A DNA stretch of 64,000 nt, taken from NCBI GenBank assembly GCA_032719365.1, contig CM064871.1, positions 66,355,483-66,419,482 of the forward strand. The letters run 5' to 3'. This DNA is from Prinsepia uniflora. Taxonomy: Eukaryota; Streptophyta; Magnoliopsida; Rosales; Rosaceae. Position 1 is the stretch's first letter. Each line of letters starts with the position of its first letter. The notes beneath the pieces are model-generated. The model was not told the origin of the DNA. It saw nothing but the letters and a program-made list of their open reading frames with translations, and did not search any database. The position numbers and the translations under genes were made by a program. This document shows, one piece after another, positions 57,439 to 64,000 of the stretch.

Positions 57439-60400
57439 TTCCCCCTTGGATATTTCATGTAATGGTGTCGTTGTGCTACGCGCTTATGTGTTGCCTCATT
57501 AAAATCTTACCAGGTAACAAAAACCCTATGGGACAAAAATAACCCTGGTCGAAGGAAAAAGAGTGCAACGTTCGTGTATGTGATCACATCAGAGTCTTCT
57601 GAGGTAGTTGATGTCGCCTCTTCTAGAATACGGGTAGATAGTACGCCTTTGAGATAAAATGTATCAGTGTTGCTTCACCAAAACCTTGCCCGGTAAACCC
57701 AATGGGAAAAAACTCGTGGTCGAAGGGAAAAGATGAGCAAATACATATGAGTCAAATCATAATATCTTCAAGATGCATTGTTAGCAGGGTGATCATACCA
57801 AAATGTGTGCCTCGTAAAACCTAGCCAAGTAACAAAACCCAGTGGGACAAAATAACCTTGATCGTAGGACAAAAAAGTACACGATGATCTTGTGAGTACA
57901 CATCGGGATACTCAGTACACTTATGGATACTTGGTATACTTCAGGATACTCCCCCTTGATCTTGACTCCCCCTGAAATTAAGAATTTGGTAGATCAGCCA
58001 GTCTACCTAAACCAATATCATGAACATGCTTCTGGAATGTTGCATTGGCTGATGGCATGTTGCTGTCTCTTATAATGAAACTAATCATTATTTGTCTAGT
58101 AGAGGTAGTATTATCCTAGTGGACAGTCTTCGGTTCATTATTGGTGGAATGCAATTCATAATTACTTCGAATATGCCCCGTAATGGCTCTTAGCCATATA
58201 CATTCACAAGTTACTCCATTAAAAGTTAAAATCTTCGCATGATTCGAAGACGTAGCAATAAGGGTATATTTCTTAGACCTCCAAGATATTGCTATGTTCC
58301 AAATGGTAAAACATAGTCAGTTTAGGAACATACCTTATGTGGGTCTGATAGGTAGACTACATCAGCATACCCAATAAGGCAATTACATCATTTCGAGGAC
58401 CAATGGTATTTCCTTCATTCATCGATGCGTAGAGATAGTATAAGCTCATATCTCAGATACCATTAAGGTATTGAAAATGTCTTTTATGCCATTCCAGTGC
58501 AGCGTGTTGGTGCAGAGCTGAATGTAGCTAACAAGTTCACATCGGATGAAATGTCTGGTCTAGTGCATTTGAAACAAGTATAATAATGCGCTTATTGCAC
58601 TTAGATATGAAACTTCTGGTCTCAATATCTCTTCGTTATCATCTGCCAAACGAAACGGGTTCTTTTAAGATATAGACTATGGATGATCATAGACATGCTT
58701 GAATGTTTTGCTTTTATCCTCATTAAAGCATTTCAACATCTTATGGGTCTAATATCAACATCTTCTAGGTGTGATTTAATCAATAGACTGAAACCTCATA
58801 CGCTTAGTACTCGAGTTTCAGGTCGAGACAAAACTTCGTTCTCCTATGATCCTTCATTTCAAAATCCAACTTCAAGTGCTTAGTAGTGTCATTGGTTTCT
58901 TCTGGAATACCAATCAATAGCAAACCTGGAACTTATTTTCTTAATAAACACGCATGTGTATTCTTCGTTATCCCAGACTAATTAAATCACTTAGATAGTT
59001 ATACCATATCCGTCCGGATTATCTTAATCCGCAAAGTGAACGCCTCAAAGAAGTAGAGAGCGTGTTCCGTGGTCTGGAACGATTTGCACCAGGTATTTTA
59101 ACTCCTTCAAGAACTTTCAAACATATCTCTATTTAGATCCCCCATAGAGATAAACAGTAACCACGTCTATAAGCTGCATATTCAGTTTTTCTGGAAACTA
59201 CCAAACTGATAAGGTAGAAGAACGTTATGACGTTCATTACGGGAGAATACGTCTCCTCGTAATTAATCTCAGGGCGTTGAGAAAACTGTACGCCATTAAA
59301 TGAGTTGTACATCTCACAATCTCATCTTTCTCATTACGCTTCCTTATGACTACCCATTTAAATCCCATAGATTTAACATGGAGAGGTGTGGGAACTACAG
59401 GTCCAAACACCTTCCTTTTTGCCAAGGAATCTAATTTGACCTGGATTGGTTCTTTCCATTTTGGCCAGTCTTCTCTACGTTGGAATTAATTCATCAACAG
59501 AGTAAGGTTCGATTTCATTTCTAGTTATTATTTCGATAGCTACCGATTGTACATATAAATCATCGATGATAATATCATTATGATTCCCTATCTCACATAA
59601 GCATGCATGATTTACCGAGATCTCTTTATTCTTGGGAGTGGGTTATGACGTTGAAGCGTCCCCCAACGCCATCACAGACCCAAAATCCGGAATTATCTCA
59701 TGAGATGGATCAGTTGATATTTAGAAGGGATTCGATTGTGCCAAATTTATCCTCTTCAGGGATGAGAATCCTTTGAACCTATTAGTCTACCTTGCTTCTA
59801 GGCAGGGACATATGACTGGCTAGCCGCCATGGCCGTACCTCGTCCATCTGGGACGACGCGTCCTACTGGGACGTCTATCCTTGCAGGCACATTTGCAGCA
59901 GGTATACGTGATCTTATCACTTTAGCTAGATTAGAGGAAGCTTTTGATGTATTATTAGCTACACTCTGTAAATCTAAAATTCTTTGTACTGCATTCTTAC
60001 TTTGTGCGTTCGGGGATCAAGATGAGACATAGTGGGGATATTCCACGTCAATTCACGTCGTTCTTCAGGAACGTTTCACGTTCGTATCTCCCCCTAACGG
60101 CTGGAATATTGTCTCATCAAAGTGACTTTCCGCAATATTGCTGGAATGAGATTGCCTGTCAAGGGCTCTAGAGAGCGTATAATGGATAGGGATTCATAAC
60201 CGACATGTATGCCCCTCCCTTGTTGAGATCTCATATGTGTACGTTGTGGCGGCACAATTGGCACGTAACTGCACACCCTTAAAAGCGTAAGTACCAAGCA
60301 GCTGGTTCGTACCCAGTCACCAGCTATAACGCATAACATCGTTGGGTGGCGTTGACCTCAACCGGACCAACATTACTGCATGCAAAATTGCATTACCCCC

Positions 60401-62067
60401 GCGAGAAACTAGAAACTTGGTGCGCATTTCCAAGGTGAATTAGTGTTTCTGTGAGACCATTAGAGGTGTTGAGCATCAATCCCAAGGGGCATGCAATAAT
60501 CATCAAATGATTTCCATATAAACTCTCCAGTATTATCGAGTCTTATAGACTGTATAAGAAAATCCGGGTGGTGTGGCCCTCATTGTATTGATTTGGGCTA
60601 AGAGTTTAGCAAATGCAGTATGCATGTGGACAAAAGTGTAGCATGTGACCACTTTGTCGGTATCTCAACCTGAACCATGAAATTTTTTTCATTTTCAAAA
60701 ATGGTCCGCATGGTGGTTGGAAAGTCCACAAAATTTCCCTTGTATTCTGTACAAGAAAAGGGTGGAGTCTTAACTAATCTTTGCATATAATGGTCTAATA
60801 TTTGGTTTATGCTAACGAGCAAACTTAGCATAATGTTTCATTAAATACAAAGGTGTCTACGAGTAAGAGCATGCCCGGGCAATATATTGAGGATACGACG
60901 CATCATTACTCTGACCTGGATGTCCCAACCGGTCATGTCATAATGCGAATTTGCTCGTACTAGTTAGCTGCTGGCTAACTTTTGGCTAGCTTCAGGCTAG
61001 TTTCTCCAGTGTATGCTTCTGGTCATACAGATTGGAGGTTATGCAAAGATATTCCACGTTCTTTTCATTAGTGGTTTCAATGTGATAACTATTGGCTCGA
61101 ATATCTGTAAATCTTGACAAAGTTCTTTTAGAACTTGAAGAATAAAAAAAATCTTATTGATGGTAATTCAGTACCATTCTACAACGTTCTTTTGTCATAG
61201 CTTTCAGAGTATAACATTGTCAACTAGACAATAAATCTCCCCACAAAATATACATATATATAGATTTAATTCAATGGGTCACATGCATGAGAATAGGTGT
61301 TTGAATTGAAGTAAATCATACTCAAGCGAAAAATTACAATTTTCGAATTATATTCACACGTAGATTTGAATTCCTTAGAATGGATGATGGGTCATTCATG
61401 TCTTGCTTCAGGCAAGAAATTTTCCCTATAAATGGGTAAACCGTTCTTCTAGAGTCTACATACAGGAAAAATCATTGCATTCAATACTGGGCGAGAACGC
61501 ATCCATAAGTAACAAGTAAGAACTTCAGGTTCTAACATACTTTATGATAACGTGGATTAAAAATGTAAAATCTACTTGTTGTATCATGCCTTATGAAGTT
61601 AGCAAGGAATCTGCGGGTTCCCTTTTCTTTCTTTCCAGTATTACCGAAACTACGGGTTCGGTGATTATGATGAACTATTAGATCATGTATAAATATATAG
61701 TTCATCGATGAACGTCTAGAACATCTAAACACATACATTTGCTAAATAAATAAATATATAAAGTTAAAAACATTAAACAATGTAATTAAATAGGACGTAA
61801 TAATGGTTTGACTGAATGCTTCTGGCATAAGATGATTTCATACGTTAAATAAATGTTTCGGGCATAAATTTTAAATAAATTGACATAATGCTTCAGGAAT
61901 TAAGAACCATGCTTCAAGCAAATAAGTGAAAAATAAAGAAAAGAAAGAAAAAGCAAAATTCGTTTAGACTGATTTGGCTAGACTGATTTGGTCGGAACTG
62001 ACCAGATCGGTCTAATTTGAGTTGTGGGCCTGTGCGAAAATATGGGCCTTCTGGGCCTGACCCTTTT
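57263..62067 (-). mobile_element. Decayed Ty1/copia element, 3' LTR retained
   Basis: The 3' LTR is 57263-57438. Minus-strand translation shows scattered integrase (about 60960-60000, for example FAKLLAQI and SHLDPRTHK) and reverse transcriptase (about 59450-58400, for example VKSMGFKWVVIRKRNEKDEIVR and ETYSPVM), with many stops and frame changes. No 5' LTR or primer site is seen; the right end meets the gypsy LTR at 62068, which may have inserted into its leader. Confidence 0.8.
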
Positions 62068-64000
62068 TGTAACGACCCGTCCCAAATTCCTAGATTATAT
62101 TAGTGAATAATCACGATTAGTGAGACTAATCGGTGATTAGTAGGGCGAAATCGAACGAACGATGCAAAATGACCGTTTTGCCCCTAGGCGTGGGCAAAAC
62201 GTTGACTTTTCAATCGGGCGGTCAAATGGACTTTGACCAATGATTGTGACGTAGTTCGTGACGTCACGAGTTCATAGACAGGTGGCACGTTCAATTCCGA
62301 CATCCGAGGAGGAAGTTATGACATTCAGAAGTTTAGGGGCATTTTGGTAATTATGGTTAAAGGGGGTCAAATGTTGACTTTTTTACCAAGAGGTCCGATG
62401 GCCAAGGGCCAAAGACCGTTATGTAGATAAGGACGATACGAATCCATAGACAGGCGACACGTCGAATTTGGACGTTCGACGACGAAGTTACGGTTCACGG
62501 AAGTTCAAGTGCACTATTGCATGAATTACGAAACGAGTTAACTTTTGGAATTTAGTGGGGCCCAGATATTTAATGGAGGCCCAATGGATGAGTGACAAGT
62601 GTCACCCATCCACAGGCCACCCAAATTGATTCATGCACCGTGCATTTCCTTCTATTTTCTTCATTTCAAAACCATTCACCCGATCTCACCCTTTTCCTCC
62701 CATCCGTGCAACCCAAACCGATCCAATCTTCACCCAAGGCCAGGACAGAGGACCAGGAGGCTGAGGGAGTTGAGGTGGCCGGCCTGGATGGCCAGAACCG
62801 CCGTGGACGGCGGCGTGGAGGCAAGAACCCGTGCGGGTACCCGGTTAGCCCATTTTGATCCATTTTTCCATTTTTGTTGTTATGGTTGGTTTTTAATGGT
62901 TTTAATGAGTCCATTAGGTTGCTAGGGACATGTTAGGAAGGTTTTAGGAAGCTTGGGAGGGCTGTGAAGCCATGGGTGCTGTTTTGGAAGTTTGAACCGT
63001 TGGGTTCAAAAATCAAACCATGGGTTTATGCGGTTTTTAGGTTGTTTTAAGGATTGTAATGGCTAGAAAACATCAAAATAGGAAGAAAGGAACGAAAAAG
63101 GAAGAACTAGGATGAAAAATGGGGTGTCTATGGCTGTGAACCGGTCACACCGGTCCAATTGGACAGGCTAAACCAGGTGAACCAGCCCGGAACAGTAAAA
63201 CCGGTCTGCTGGAGGTTAGTGCCGATGAATAGTAATCTGTCCCTTCTTGGAGAACGTGAGGGCACGTGGGCCATAATTTTGGGAAGTGTTCAACACTTGA
63301 AATCTTCTATTCGATGTAACGAAGATTTTGGGACTGGTCTCGCGTCAATCGGACATCGTTTCGATAGTTTTCGGGGTGTCGGAAGGTTTAGGGTCGGTTT
63401 AAAAATAGTTAAAAGTTCGGGAAAATTACGGGGCTTTGGTAGGAGGTTAATTAAGTAGTTAGTAACCTTCTATTAAAATTTGGACAGGTTTAGGAGTCCC
63501 GGTGATGGTGATTGGCTCGGGGAGCCGTATGGCTCGCAAATCGAGGCGGCAGCTCGGACGGTCTGTGAGTGGACCTTGTTTTCTAAATTGGTGCATGCAT
63601 AAATGTTTATTATATGTTTTAAATACTTGTTTGTGATGCCATGAGTGCATTTGGATGTGTGGTTACGTATAGGCACGTATTTCGAGGTTTCGGCCCTATA
63701 CGGTGCCTATACGGGTCTGTATGTCTTTATTGTTCTAAATGAAAAGGTTTTCGATTTCTAAAAGGATAAACTCGGGTATGAGACCCATTTGGTTTTGTCT
63801 CGAGCATATGACGCTATTTACGACCTTCGGGTCTAAATCGCGGTCGCGACGGGTGCTATGTGCACGTCGATCGACGATACGACGCTCTCCTCCAGATTGG
63901 GATGTGTTTCTTCCGGAGAGGTCACGATGCACGATTCGTGGTCGGGCAGCCTGGGAGGCTCGACTTCGGAGTGCTGACGGTTCAGGATAGCGATCGGTGA
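62068..64000 (+). mobile_element. Gypsy LTR, cut by the window edge
   Basis: Begins TGTAACGACCCGTCCC and shares several blocks with the LTRs at 15930, 19589 and 23398, including the as-1-like motif, repeated TTGACTTT/TTTGACC words and the GTGAGTGGACC stretch (63566). It runs past 64000, so it could be a solo LTR or the start of a full element. No coding region is supported; short ORFs at 62592-62925 are probably chance. Confidence 0.8.
62247..62263 (+). promoter_or_regulatory. Perfect as-1-type motif in LTR
   Basis: TGACG, seven bases (TAGTTCG), TGACG, then TCACG. This is the exact TGACG-N7-TGACG spacing of as-1/ocs-type elements recognised by TGA bZIP factors. Confidence 0.6.

Noticed and set aside
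62592..62925. Overlapping plus-strand ORFs in the right-hand LTR
   Set aside because: Low-complexity Pro/Ser/Arg residues, no domain and a location inside an LTR argue for chance.
1..64000. tRNA, rRNA and organelle DNA insertions
   Set aside because: I saw no complete cloverleaf consensus, no rRNA gene apart from the 5S-like LTR block, and no plastid or mitochondrial gene sequence.

Overview
This window is nuclear DNA of a flowering plant, almost certainly a eudicot. Genes carry short AT-rich introns, intergenic DNA is AT-rich, and there is a canonical miR169 hairpin, a nuclear gene for a chloroplast NDH lumenal subunit, a Casparian-strip membrane protein relic and typical plant Ty3/gypsy, Ty1/copia, L1 and CACTA elements. 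I cannot place the species from sequence alone. Layout: 1-11.7 kb is AT-rich intergenic DNA with a short direct duplication, an old interspersed repeat, a LINE scrap and one candidate 49-codon ORF. At 11.7-15.1 kb lies a three-exon RING-finger gene on the minus strand whose expected ATG reads ACG. From 15.4 to 28.3 kb is a nested transposon stack: a 5'-truncated L1 LINE with a 12-bp target duplication, split by two solo LTRs and a small LTR carrying 5S-rRNA-like sequence; one solo LTR is itself split by a gag-only gypsy element with two LTRs. At 29.0-30.5 kb is a decayed SAM-dependent methyltransferase gene (1-nt frameshift plus premature stop). At 30.9-33.1 kb is an intact six-coding-exon endosulfine (ENSA/ARPP-19) gene. 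A MIR169 precursor sits at about 34.3 kb. From 35.55 to 40.95 kb a CASP gene is split in exon 1 by a 4.7-kb CACTA element that carries pieces of several host genes. A second, incomplete CACTA-like element (41.0-43.5 kb) separates it from an F-box/DUF295 pseudogene, which is in turn split by an 11.5-kb Tat-type gypsy element (44.0-55.5 kb) with gag-pol on the minus strand, an antisense accessory ORF on the plus strand and a 110-bp tandem array. At 56.35-57.05 kb is an intact two-exon gene for the lumenal NDH subunit PNSL3 (PsbQ-like). A decayed copia element on the minus strand follows from 57.26 kb, and a gypsy LTR starting at 62.07 kb runs off the window. Working genes are therefore few: the RING protein (ubiquitylation), endosulfine (PP2A inhibition), PNSL3 (cyclic electron flow complex) and miR169 (NF-YA repression). 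They do not form a pathway or cluster. Most of the remaining sequence records transposon insertion and decay. I found no new multi-gene system. The observations most worth checking are the ACG start, the host fragments inside the CACTA element, the as-1-like motifs conserved across diverged LTRs, and the 110-bp array in the Tat element as a possible satellite seed.
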